Below, piece after piece: positions 1-8,928 of a stretch of 14,066 nt of DNA. The translations under genes and the position numbers were made by a program. Source of the DNA: DATAYA01 sp036272815 (GTDB taxonomy: Bacteria > Pseudomonadota > Alphaproteobacteria > Acetobacterales > Acetobacteraceae). The first letter of the stretch is position 1. The number at the start of each line of letters is the position of its first letter. The notes below the pieces were generated by a model that ran no database searches, had not been told where the DNA came from, and worked only from the letters and a program-made list of their open reading frames with translations. The DNA lies in contig DATAYA010000063.1 of the NCBI GenBank assembly GCA_036272815.1, forward strand, positions 1 to 14,066, in the 5' to 3' direction.

Positions 1-14
1 CCCCGCCCCTTTCC

Positions 15-1139
15 TTACGCCCACCACCTCCCCCCCAGCACCGCCCCCCGGCAAGCGAACCGCTGCGTCCCCTGCCGCGTCTCCCCCAACACGTCGCGGA
101 ACGTGAAGTCGCCCTCCTCGATCGCGAGCACGGTCGCATCCCCGAGCAATCCCGGCGCCAGCGTGCCCCGATCCTCGCGGCGGATCGCGCGGGCGGCGTT
201 GATCGTCGCCATTCGGACGATCTCGCCGACCGCGACGCCGAGATCGAGGAACTTCGACATCGTGTGCAGCAGGTCGAACGCGGGTCCCTGGATCGAGAGC
301 GCATGCACGTCCGACGAGATCACGTCCGGCGCCGCACCCGCGCGCAGCATCGCGATCGCGGTCGCGAAGCCGAACGAGCCGCCGCCATGGCCGATGTCGA
401 AGATCACGCCGCGCGTCCGCGCCGCACTCACTTCCACATGCACGGAGCCGTCGGGCCGAACAGGCGCGTTCGGAAACGGGCGGTAGCAGTGCGTCAGGAT
501 GTCGCCCGGCCGCAGCCGCGGCAGCAGCTCGCTGCGGTGTGGCGGCGGGAAATCGAGATGCGCCATCACCGGCAGGCCGCATTCCTCCGCGACCTCGAGT
601 GCCAGGTCGAACGGCGCCATCCCCGACCCGCCCGAGCCCGCGCGCCCGAGCCGCACCTTGATCCCCACGATCAGATCGGCGTGCTCCCGCGCGGCGTCGC
701 GGCAGGCGACCGCGTCGAGCAGCCGCAGGTCATCCGATTCCGGCACCATCAGATACTTGCTGAAGGCGAAGATGCCGGGGAACGAGATGTGCAGGAACGG
801 CAGGATGCGTACCTCGGCGCGCTCGATCACGTGGCGGCGGAACCCGGCGATGTTGCCCGCGCCGGCGGTCCCGGCATCGACCACGGTGGTGATGCCGCAG
901 GGCTTGGCATAGGCGTCCGGATCGACGCCGAGCGAAGCGCCGCCGCAGTAGACGTGGGTGTGCAGGTCGATCAGCCCGGGAGTGACGATCATCCCCGAGA
1001 CGTCGCGTTCCTCCCGCGCGCGGCCGAGCGAGTCGCCGACTGCCGCGACGCGGCCGGCCTCGAACGCCACGTCGGCGACACCCTCGCGGCCTTGCGCCGG
1101 ATCGATCACACGTCCACCACGCAGCACCAGATCAAACAT
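15..1139 (-). CDS. Amidohydrolase/deacetylase family metallohydrolase (dihydroorotase-like)
   Basis: A 374-residue cytosolic TIM-barrel metal-dependent hydrolase of the amidohydrolase superfamily. Visible metal ligands: HxH at His60/His62 (DLHTH), a candidate carboxylated lysine Lys161 (GIKVR), His194 (MAHLD), His217 (LTHCY) and the catalytic aspartate Asp277 (SSDVH). The N-terminal strand (LVLRGGRVIDP) and the C-terminal GTLAPGLLGDATV form the usual small beta-sandwich. This binuclear-site pattern matches the group often annotated as amidohydrolase/deacetylase (Atu3266/EF_0837-like), whose members hydrolyse N-acyl or O-acyl small molecules; the substrate here is unknown. The ATG start is backed by GGAGG at 1145-1149, five bases upstream. 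It is transcribed away from the aminotransferase/deacylase pair at 1328-3771, which suggests a shared regulatory region and perhaps a shared pathway (inference). Alternatives are dihydroorotase or hydantoinase, but the sequence looks closer to the deacetylase group. Confidence 0.88.
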   Translation of the reverse strand: MFDLVLRGGRVIDPAQGREGVADVAFEAGRVAAVGDSLGRAREERDVSGMIVTPGLIDLHTHVYCGGASLGVDPDAYAKPCGITTVVDAGTAGAGNIAGFRRHVIERAEVRILPFLHISFPGIFAFSKYLMVPESDDLRLLDAVACRDAAREHADLIVGIKVRLGRAGSGGSGMAPFDLALEVAEECGLPVMAHLDFPPPHRSELLPRLRPGDILTHCYRPFPNAPVRPDGSVHVEVSAARTRGVIFDIGHGGGSFGFATAIAMLRAGAAPDVISSDVHALSIQGPAFDLLHTMSKFLDLGVAVGEIVRMATINAARAIRREDRGTLAPGLLGDATVLAIEEGDFTFRDVLGETRQGTQRFACRGAVLGGRWWA

Positions 1140-1240
1140 CCCATCCTCCGCCCCGATTGCCGCATACCCGACTGCGGTGCATCATGCGATGACGACGTTT
1201 GATGAATGCGAGGTCAAGTGCCGATGCTTGGTGATGAAGC

Positions 1241-1289
1241 AAGGCCAGGGGCGCTGCCCCTGGACCCCAGCAAAGGCCGAGCCTTTGCA
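1241..1289 (+). repeat. Double-hairpin palindromic repeat, copy 1
   Basis: Two adjacent hairpins. Stem 1 is CCAGGGGC at 1245-1252 paired with GCCCCTGG at 1256-1263 over a GCT loop. A six-base linker ACCCCA follows. Stem 2 is GCAAAGGC at 1270-1277 paired with GCCTTTGC at 1281-1288 over CGA. The same layout recurs near 3813 and 11705. It lies in the divergent intergenic region, about 40 bases upstream of the aminotransferase ATG. Stem 2 differs from the other copies (GCAAAGGC rather than CCAAGGGC), yet both arms changed together so pairing is kept. Confidence 0.85.
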
Positions 1290-1327
1290 ATCCGACCCTG
1301 GGGCGGAGACCTTGGCGTTACCGCGCA

Positions 1328-2695
<1,368 letters not shown>

Positions 2696-2748
2696 ATCCG
2701 CCGCCGCAGCAGACCGACGCTCCCTGGCCGGAAGCAGACGCGAAAAAA

Positions 2749-3771
2749 ATGCCGACGCCGCATCGCTCCCGCCTGATCGCCGAGGTCGATTTCGAAAAGG
2801 ACGGCGTGCAGCACGGTTTCGTGCGGCTGTTCCATTCGGTCCACGCGTCGGCCTACGGCTTCATACCGATCCCGATCGCCGTGATCCGAAACGGCACCGG
2901 CCCGACGCTGCTGCTGATCTCGGGCACGCACGGCGACGAATACGAAGGCCAGGTCGCACTCTGCAACCTCGTGCGCAGCCTCAAGGCCGAGGAGATGCGG
3001 GGCCGCGTCCTCATCCTGCCCGCCGCCAACCTGCCGGCGGCCGTCGCCGGGCAGCGCACCTCGCCGATCGACGCCGGCAACCTCAACAGGATCTTCCCCG
3101 GCGACCCGGACGGCGGCGTCACGGAGCAGATCGCCTACTTCATCGAGCACGCGCTGATCCCGCTCGCTGATTTCGTCTGCGACCTGCATTCCGGCGGCTC
3201 GTCGCTGATGTATCTGCCCTCTGCGCTCATCAAGCGTGCCGCCGATCCGGCGCGGACGGCGGCGCTGATCGAGGCCGTGCGCGCGTTCGGCGCGCCGCAC
3301 GCCTATATCGCCCGGGCAGCCCAGGGTCAGGGCGCCGACCGCACCACCTCGGGGGCCGCGGACCGGCAGGGCGTGCTCTCGATGGGCACCGAACTCGGCG
3401 GCGGCGGCACCGTGACCCCGGCAGCATTGCGCGTCGCCGAGCGCGGCGTGCGCAACCTGATGGTCCATCTCGGCCTGCTGCCGCCGGAGCGCCGGGTCGA
3501 GCCGCCGGCGGCGACGCAGTTGCTCGAAGTCGCGGGTCCTGACTACTTCGCCTACGCGTCCGAGGACGGACTCTACCAGCCGCTGGTGGAACTCGGGCAC
3601 ATGGTGCGCGAGGGCCAGCCGGCGGCGATGATCCACACGCCCGAGACCCCTTGGGCGCGACCCGCGACCGTGCGGTTCGCGCGGGACGGTCTGGTGCTTT
3701 GCAAGCGTATGCCCGGCCGCACTCGGCGCGGCGATTGCCTGTTCCATCTGGCGACGGAGTATGCCGGCTGA
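2749..3771 (+). CDS. Zinc-dependent deacylase, succinylglutamate desuccinylase/aspartoacylase family (DoeB-like)
   Basis: A 340-residue M14-like zinc hydrolase that removes an acyl group from an N-acyl amino acid. Zinc ligands are visible as GTHGDE (His61, Glu64 from the ATG start) and DLHSGG (His147); the likely catalytic glutamate is Glu215 in GTELGGGG. The phrases DFEKDGVQHGF near the N-terminus and SPIDAGNLNRIFPG are typical of N-alpha-acetyl-diaminobutyrate deacetylase (DoeB) and its relatives. The C-terminal third carries the beta-barrel domain of the family. I chose the ATG at 2749 because it gives the usual short N-terminus before DFEKDGVQHG. An in-frame TTG at 2692 overlaps the aminotransferase stop (TTGA), would add 19 residues, and would be translationally coupled. 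Neither start has a strong ribosome-binding site. The pairing with an aminotransferase recalls ectoine breakdown (DoeB/DoeD), but no doeA, doeC or doeX is in view, so the substrate is left open. Confidence 0.86.
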   Translation: MPTPHRSRLIAEVDFEKDGVQHGFVRLFHSVHASAYGFIPIPIAVIRNGTGPTLLLISGTHGDEYEGQVALCNLVRSLKAEEMRGRVLILPAANLPAAVAGQRTSPIDAGNLNRIFPGDPDGGVTEQIAYFIEHALIPLADFVCDLHSGGSSLMYLPSALIKRAADPARTAALIEAVRAFGAPHAYIARAAQGQGADRTTSGAADRQGVLSMGTELGGGGTVTPAALRVAERGVRNLMVHLGLLPPERRVEPPAATQLLEVAGPDYFAYASEDGLYQPLVELGHMVREGQPAAMIHTPETPWARPATVRFARDGLVLCKRMPGRTRRGDCLFHLATEYAG

Positions 3772-3810
3772 ACGAAGGCTGGCCCTTTGATCCCATGAGG
3801 AAGTGAAGGG

Positions 3811-3858
3811 TTCCAAGGGCTCGCCCTTGGCGGGGTGCAGGGGCAGGGCCCCGGCCTT
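3811..3858 (-). repeat. Double-hairpin palindromic repeat, copy 2
   Basis: Inverted relative to the copies at 1241 and 11703. On the plus strand, CCAAGGGC (3813-3820) pairs with GCCCTTGG (3823-3830). After the six-base linker, GCAGGGGC (3837-3844) pairs with GCCCCGGC (3848-3855) with one mismatch. The outermost pair of the second stem is G-C where the other copies have C-G, another paired change. It sits between the convergent ends of the deacylase (3771) and the BamF-like lipoprotein (3869). It could therefore act as a terminator or mRNA-stabilising structure for both transcripts, although no U-tract follows. Confidence 0.83.
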
Positions 3859-3868
3859 TCTTACCCGC

Positions 3869-4435
3869 TCAGAACAAATTCCCGAGCCAGGCGAGCGGGC
3901 CGCCCTCGCCCTTCGGCTGGACGATCGGCGTGTCGCCAAGCTGCGGACTTTGGCCGAGGGCTGCGTTCTGTCGCAGCCGCTGCGCCTCGCGCTCCGGATC
4001 GACGACGATCCCCGGCTGCGCCGGCTGCCGCCAGAACATCAGCTGGTCGACGAAGCCGTTGTTGTTGTCGAGGCGCGCCGTCTCGCTGTCGACGCGGGCG
4101 CCGATGTTGCGCGGCGCCGGCGGCCCGGCGGCGGCGATCAGCGCCTCCTGCCCGGCGCTCATGCTGCCCTGACCCTGGCCGAGGGCGACGTTGGGCACCA
4201 GCGCCTCCTCGGCCTGGCGGGTGTCGGACTGCTCCTGCGGCCGCGGGGCGCCCGGCTCTGGCGGGCGCAGCGCGAAGTCGGGCGGCATCGACAGCGGCGC
4301 CTGCGTGGTGACGCGGAACTCGTCGGGCGCGTCGCGCGAGAGGCCGAAAGTGCGCGCAAGTCCCTGGTCGCCACTGCAGGCGGCGAGCGCCAGGGGGGCC
4401 GCGAGGACCGCGAATCGGAGGAGCCGGGCACGCAT
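3869..4435 (-). CDS. BamF-like lipoprotein (DUF3035 family)
   Basis: A 188-residue predicted outer-membrane lipoprotein. The N-terminus has a basic RARLLR, a hydrophobic core, and the lipobox LAAC with the lipidated cysteine at residue 20. The mature part begins with the family hallmark DAPDEFRV (35-42) followed by APLSMPPDFALRPPEPG; the rest is low-complexity Ala/Gln/Pro. This matches DUF3035, described in alphaproteobacteria as BamF, an accessory of the beta-barrel assembly complex. Function is inferred from family only. The ATG at 4435 lies 10 bases after the lspA stop. A TTG at 4471 would add 12 residues and overlap lspA, and I consider it less likely because the signal peptide is already complete from the ATG. 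No clear Shine-Dalgarno is present, so translation may be coupled to lspA. It follows directly the gene whose product cleaves lipoprotein signal peptides. Confidence 0.88.
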   Translation of the reverse strand: MRARLLRFAVLAAPLALAACSGDQGLARTFGLSRDAPDEFRVTTQAPLSMPPDFALRPPEPGAPRPQEQSDTRQAEEALVPNVALGQGQGSMSAGQEALIAAAGPPAPRNIGARVDSETARLDNNNGFVDQLMFWRQPAQPGIVVDPEREAQRLRQNAALGQSPQLGDTPIVQPKGEGGPLAWLGNLF

Positions 4436-4445
4436 CGCGGATTGA

Positions 4446-4985
4446 TTACAAGCGCGCCGGGCCGTCGGCAAGACTGTCGTGGGGCCGCCGGCGCAACCCG
4501 TCCAGCACCAGCGCGATCACCCCGCAGACGATCGCCGCGTCGGCGACGTTGAACACGTACCAGTGCCAGCCGAAGGCGTGCGCGTCGATGAAGTCGACCA
4601 CGGCGCCGTAGCGCACCCGATCCACCACGTTGCCGATCGCGCCTCCCGCCACCGCGCCGATCGCGACCGCGGCGAGCCGGCTCTCGGCCCGCTTCATCCA
4701 CACCAGCAGCCCGGCGACGACCGCCAGCGCCACGGCGACGAAGGCCCACGCCCCCACCGCGCCGCGTCCGAGCAGGCCGAAGGTGACGCCCTGGTTCCAT
4801 ACCAGCGCCAGGTTAAGCACCGGCAGCACCCGCACCGGCCGGCCGGGTGCGAGGCGCAGGATGTCCAGCACCCACCATTTGCTCGCCTGGTCGGCGGCCA
4901 GCACGATCAGCAGCGCCGCCAGTCCGGGCCAAACTCCCGATCGGCTCGCGGGCGCGGGCCGCGGAGCGGGGCCGGCCCCGCTCAT
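4446..4985 (-). CDS. lspA: Lipoprotein signal peptidase (signal peptidase II)
   Basis: A 179-residue inner-membrane aspartyl protease that cleaves the signal peptide of prolipoproteins after lipidation. Four hydrophobic segments are visible: around AALLIVLAAD, the AFVAVALAVVAGLLVW stretch, AAVAIGAVAGGAIGNVVD and VADAAIVCGVIALVL. Conserved family motifs: ADQASK (Asp32), GNVVDR (Asn119, Asp122) and FNVADA (Asn146, Asp149); Asp122 and Asp149 are the expected catalytic pair. Length is normal for the family. A GTG at 4991 would add two residues; I prefer the ATG at 4985. It begins 10 bases after the ileS stop and ends 10 bases before the BamF-like lipoprotein, matching the widespread ileS-lspA order. 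The gene next downstream encodes a lipoprotein, one of its substrates. Confidence 0.97.
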   Translation of the reverse strand: MSGAGPAPRPAPASRSGVWPGLAALLIVLAADQASKWWVLDILRLAPGRPVRVLPVLNLALVWNQGVTFGLLGRGAVGAWAFVAVALAVVAGLLVWMKRAESRLAAVAIGAVAGGAIGNVVDRVRYGAVVDFIDAHAFGWHWYVFNVADAAIVCGVIALVLDGLRRRPHDSLADGPARL

Positions 4986-4995
4986 CGCCACAGGC

Positions 4996-7788
4996 TCACT
5001 CGGCCGCCGCCCGGCACACGAGCCCGCTCTCTACCGCATCGGCGCAGCGGGCGCACAGCGCGGGGTGCCCGGCCTGCCGCCCCACTTCCGGCAGCACCCG
5101 CCAGCAGCGCGCGCACTTGGTCCCCTCGGCGATCCCGACCACGCTCCCCGGCTCGCCACCGTCGCCGGCCGATTGGATTGCGACATCCGAGACGATCAGC
5201 ACCTCGGCCCATTCCTCGGCCGAGAGCAGCGGGCTCTCCCCGGCCGCGAAGCGCAGCGTCACCGAAGCCTGCAGCGACGCGCCGATCCGCCCCGATTTGC
5301 GCATCGCCTCTATCTCGGTCGTGGCGCCCCGGCGAACCGCGCGCACAAGCTCCCACTTCACCGCCAGCGCGGGATCGCGCCAAGCGGCCGGCAGGTCTGG
5401 AAAAGTCTGCAGATGCACCGAGGCGTCCTCGCCGAACCGCGCCCGCCACGCCTCCTCGGCGGTGAAGCACAGCACCGGCGCGAGCCAGGTCGTCAGGCAG
5501 CGGTGCAGATGGTCCAGCACCGTCCGTGCCGCACGCCGCCGCAGGCTGTCCGGCCGGTCGCAATAGAGCGCGTCCTTGCGCACGTCGAAATAGAAGGCCG
5601 AGAGGTCCGACGCGCAGAACGCATGGATCGCCGGATAGACGCCGGTCCAGTCGTGCGCGGCGACCGCGCCACGCAGTTGCCCGTCGAGCTCGGCAAGCCG
5701 GTGCAGGACCCACGCCTCGAGCTCCGGCATCTCCGCCTCCGGCAGCCGCTCGGCCGGCGTGAAGCCCGCCAGGGCGCCGAGCAGCCAGCGCAGCGTGTTG
5801 CGCAGCCGCCGGTACAGCTCCGACTGCTGCTTGAGGATGTCGGGCCCGATGCGCAGGTCCTCGGCGGTGTCGGACATCATCGCCCAGAGCCGCAGGACGT
5901 CGGCGCCGTATTGCGACGTCACCGCATCGGGGGCGATGACGTTGCCGAGCGACTTCGACATCTTCCGGCCCTGCTCGTCGAGCACGAAGCCATGCGTCAG
6001 CACGGCGCGGAACGGTGCCCGGCCGCGCGTGCCGACCGCCTCCAGCAGGCTCGACTGGAACCAGCCGCGATGCTGGTCGGAGCCTTCCAGATAGAGGTCG
6101 GCCGGCCACGGCATCCCGCGCGCCTCCAGCACGAAGGCATGGGTCGAGCCGCTTTCGAACCACACGTCGACGATGTCGCGCACCTGCTCGAAGGCGTCCG
6201 GGTCGTGGTCGGGGCCGAGAAAGCGGGACGGCGGCGAGGCGAACCAGGCGTCCGCGCCCTCCTCGCGGAACGCGGCCTCGATCCGCGCGGCCACCTCCGG
6301 GTCGCGCAGCGGCTCGCCGGTCGCGCGCTCGACGAACACCGCGATCGGCACGCCCCAGGCGCGCTGGCGGCTGATGCACCAGTCGGGCCGCTGCGCCACC
6401 ATGCTGGCGATCCGGGTGCGGCCCTTCTCGGGGACGAAATCCGCCGCCTCGATCGCGGCGAGCGCCCGGCCGCGGATGTTCTCCGGCCCGTCGAGGCGGA
6501 TGAACCATTGCGGCGTCGCCCGGAAGATGAGCGGGGCGCGGGAGCGCCAGGAATGCGGGTAGGAATGCACCAGTTTTCCGCGCGCCAGCAGGCCGCCGGC
6601 CTCGTCCAGGGCGGCGCAGACCGCATCGGTCGCCTTGTAGATGTGCAGCCCGGCGAAGCCCGGCACCCAGGCGTTGAAGATGCCGTCCGGCCCGACCGTG
6701 TCCGGTACCTCCAGCCCGTGCGCCCGGCCGAGCGCGAAATCGTCCTCGCCGTGGCCGGGGGCGATGTGGACGAAGCCCGTGCCCTGCTCGGTGGTGACGA
6801 AATCGGCCGCGAACACGGGGACGTCGAAATCATAGCCGCGGCCGCGCAGCGGATGCGCGCAGAGCGTGCCGGCGAGGTCGGCGCCGGTCATGACCCGCTC
6901 GACATGGTGGGTCGTGATCCCGGCCGCCTCGCAGAATTCCGGCGCGAGGAGGAGGGCGACCAGCAGCCGCTCGCCCGGCCGGGCGTGGCTGCCCTCGGCG
7001 ACGCGGCCGACATGCAGCAGCGCGTATTCGACCGCCGGGGCGCAGGCGATCGCGCGGTTGCCGGGCATGGTCCAGGGCGTCGTCGTCCAGATCGCGACCG
7101 CCGCCCCGGCGAGCGGGCCGGCCTGCACCGGGAAGCGCACCCAGATCGTGTCGCTGGTGTGGTCGTGGTACTCGATCTCGGCCTCGGCCAGCGCGGTCTT
7201 CTCGACCGGCGACCACATCACCGGGCGCAGGCCGCGATAGAGCGCGCCGTTGAGCAGGAACTTTCCGATCTCGCCGGCGATCGCCGCCTCGGAGGCGAAA
7301 TCCATCGTCGCGTAGCGCTGCGGAAAATCGCCCTCGACGCCGAGGCGGCGGAACTCGCCCGCCTGCACGCCCATCCAGTGCGCGGCGTAGGCGCGGCATT
7401 CGGCGCGCAGGTCGAGGATCGGCACCGCGTCCTTGTCGCGGCCGGCAGCGCGGTACTGCTCCTCGATCCGCCACTCGATCGGCAGGCCGTGGCAGTCCCA
7501 GCCGGGGATGTAGTCGGCGTCGAAGCCGGCCATCTGGGCGGCGCGGTTGACGATGTCCTTCAGGATCTTGTTGAGCGCCGTGCCGATATGGAGGTGGCCG
7601 TTGGCATAGGGCGGCCCGTCGTGAAGGATGAATTTCTTCCGCCCGCGCGACGCCTCGCGCAGCCGCGCCCAGAGCCCCATCCGTTCCCAGGACGCAAGGA
7701 TCTCCGGCTCCCGCTTCGGCAGTTCGCCGCGCATCGGGAAGGCGGTCGCGGGCAGGAAGACGGTGTCGCGGTAGTCTCGTTCGGTCAT
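4996..7788 (-). CDS. ileS: Isoleucyl-tRNA synthetase
   Basis: A full-length 930-residue class Ia aminoacyl-tRNA synthetase that charges tRNA-Ile in the cytosol and edits Val-tRNA-Ile. Landmarks in order: the HIGH-type motif PPYANGHLHIG (59-69), the start of the editing domain with the threonine-rich TTTPWT (235-240), the catalytic core again at WFESGSTHA (543-551) and GSDQHRGWF, KMSKS at 609-613, the anticodon-binding domain (about 690-830), and a C-terminal zinc site of four cysteines (Cys892, Cys895, Cys912, Cys915). The zinc site marks the typical bacterial type also found in E. coli. The ATG is 24 bases after the dehydrogenase stop and has only a weak purine stretch ahead of it. No T-box or attenuator is visible in that short gap. 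lspA follows at once. A ribF gene, often found upstream of ileS, is not present here. Confidence 0.98.
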   Translation of the reverse strand: MTERDYRDTVFLPATAFPMRGELPKREPEILASWERMGLWARLREASRGRKKFILHDGPPYANGHLHIGTALNKILKDIVNRAAQMAGFDADYIPGWDCHGLPIEWRIEEQYRAAGRDKDAVPILDLRAECRAYAAHWMGVQAGEFRRLGVEGDFPQRYATMDFASEAAIAGEIGKFLLNGALYRGLRPVMWSPVEKTALAEAEIEYHDHTSDTIWVRFPVQAGPLAGAAVAIWTTTPWTMPGNRAIACAPAVEYALLHVGRVAEGSHARPGERLLVALLLAPEFCEAAGITTHHVERVMTGADLAGTLCAHPLRGRGYDFDVPVFAADFVTTEQGTGFVHIAPGHGEDDFALGRAHGLEVPDTVGPDGIFNAWVPGFAGLHIYKATDAVCAALDEAGGLLARGKLVHSYPHSWRSRAPLIFRATPQWFIRLDGPENIRGRALAAIEAADFVPEKGRTRIASMVAQRPDWCISRQRAWGVPIAVFVERATGEPLRDPEVAARIEAAFREEGADAWFASPPSRFLGPDHDPDAFEQVRDIVDVWFESGSTHAFVLEARGMPWPADLYLEGSDQHRGWFQSSLLEAVGTRGRAPFRAVLTHGFVLDEQGRKMSKSLGNVIAPDAVTSQYGADVLRLWAMMSDTAEDLRIGPDILKQQSELYRRLRNTLRWLLGALAGFTPAERLPEAEMPELEAWVLHRLAELDGQLRGAVAAHDWTGVYPAIHAFCASDLSAFYFDVRKDALYCDRPDSLRRRAARTVLDHLHRCLTTWLAPVLCFTAEEAWRARFGEDASVHLQTFPDLPAAWRDPALAVKWELVRAVRRGATTEIEAMRKSGRIGASLQASVTLRFAAGESPLLSAEEWAEVLIVSDVAIQSAGDGGEPGSVVGIAEGTKCARCWRVLPEVGRQAGHPALCARCADAVESGLVCRAAAE

Positions 7789-7812
7789 CAGGGTCTCGTC
7801 GGAACCCGGGGG

Positions 7813-8928
7813 TTATGCGGAGCGCGGCCCGGCGCGGTCAATGGGCCGGGATTCCATGTTGCCGCCCGCGATCGCCGCGCATACCGCCCGCGTCACCTCC
7901 GCCGTCCCCGCCGTCCCGCCGAGATCGGGCGTCGTGATGCCGGCCGCACAGACCTGCTCCACCGCCGCCATCAGGGCGGCTGCGGCCGGCGCCTCCCCGA
8001 GATGGTCGAGCATCATCGCAGCCGTCCAGAAGCTCGCGACCGGGTTGGCGATGCCTCGCCCGGTGATGTCGAAGGCCGAGCCGTGGATCGGCTCGAACAT
8101 CGACGGGAAGCGCCGTTCCGGATCGACATTGCCGGTCGGCGCAATGCCGAGCGAGCCGGCCAGCGCGGCTGCGAGGTCGGAGAGGATATCGGCGTGCAGG
8201 TTGGTCGCGACCACGGTGTCGATCGAGCCGGGCCGGCGCACCATGCGCGTCGTCATCGCATCCACCAGTTCCTTGTCCCATGCAACATCGGAATACTCGG
8301 CCGCTACCTCGGCTGCGATCTCGTCCCACAGCACCATGCCGTGCCGCTGGGCGTTGCTTTTGGTCACCACGGTCAAATGCTTGCGCGGCCGCCCCTGGGC
8401 GGCGGCGAAGGCGAAGCGCATGATCCGCGCGACGCCGGCGCGGGTGAAGATTGCGGTTTCGGTCGCCACCTCCTCCGGCAGGCCGCGATGCGCGCGGCCA
8501 CCATGCCCGGCATATTCTCCTTCCGAGTTCTCGCGCACGATCAGCCAGTCGAGATCGCCTGGACCCACGCCGCGCAGCGGGCTGGTCACGCCGGGCAGGA
8601 TGCGGGTCGGACGCACGTTCGCGTACTGGTCGAAACCCTGGCAGATCGGCAAGCGCAGGCCCCAGAGGGTGACGTGGTCGGGGATGTCCGGCGCACCGAC
8701 CGCGCCGAAATAGATCGCATCCGCCCCGCGGAGCTCGTCGAGCCCGTCGGGGGGCATCAGCGCGCCGGTGCGGCGATAGCGCTCGGACCCCCAGTCGTGG
8801 CGGTCCACCACGAGCCGGAACCCGCCGTCGCGGCCGGCGAGGGCGTCGAGCACTTCGAGGCCGGCCTCGATCACCTCGGGGCCGATGCCGTCGGCGGGGA
8901 TGGCGGCGATGCGGTGCGTGCGGGTCAT
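7813..8928 (-). CDS. Tartrate/D-malate dehydrogenase (decarboxylating; isocitrate/isopropylmalate dehydrogenase family)
   Basis: A 371-residue cytosolic NAD- and divalent-metal-dependent beta-decarboxylating dehydrogenase. The start IAAIPADGIGPEV is the family signature. Expected catalytic and metal residues are in place: Tyr139 (NSEGEYAG), Lys190 (VTKSNAQRHG), Asp223, Asp247 and Asp251 (TNLHADILSDLAA). NAD-binding residues lie around EPIHGSAFDITGRGIANP. The sequence DHVTLWGLRLPICQGFDQYANVRP is typical of the TtuC/DmlA/YeaU branch (tartrate dehydrogenase/decarboxylase or D-malate dehydrogenase) rather than LeuB or Icd. Which substrate dominates cannot be decided by eye. The ATG start overlaps the stop of the preceding oxidoreductase by four bases (ATGA) and has GAGGG six bases upstream, so the pair is probably translationally coupled. 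ileS follows after 24 bases. Confidence 0.92.
   Translation of the reverse strand: MTRTHRIAAIPADGIGPEVIEAGLEVLDALAGRDGGFRLVVDRHDWGSERYRRTGALMPPDGLDELRGADAIYFGAVGAPDIPDHVTLWGLRLPICQGFDQYANVRPTRILPGVTSPLRGVGPGDLDWLIVRENSEGEYAGHGGRAHRGLPEEVATETAIFTRAGVARIMRFAFAAAQGRPRKHLTVVTKSNAQRHGMVLWDEIAAEVAAEYSDVAWDKELVDAMTTRMVRRPGSIDTVVATNLHADILSDLAAALAGSLGIAPTGNVDPERRFPSMFEPIHGSAFDITGRGIANPVASFWTAAMMLDHLGEAPAAAALMAAVEQVCAAGITTPDLGGTAGTAEVTRAVCAAIAGGNMESRPIDRAGPRSA

Noticed and set aside
264..1202. Plus-strand open frame opposite the amidohydrolase
   Set aside because: Low-complexity Arg/His/Ala/Asp-rich translation with no motif, fully overlapped by a gene with a complete set of metal ligands.
1140..1240. 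Possible operator or promoter boxes between the amidohydrolase and repeat copy 1
   Set aside because: Only a four-base inverted repeat (CATC/GATG near 1182) and no convincing -35/-10 pair could be seen.
7789..7812. T-box or attenuator upstream of ileS
   Set aside because: The gap is 24 bases, far too short for a T-box, and only a short weak inverted repeat is present.
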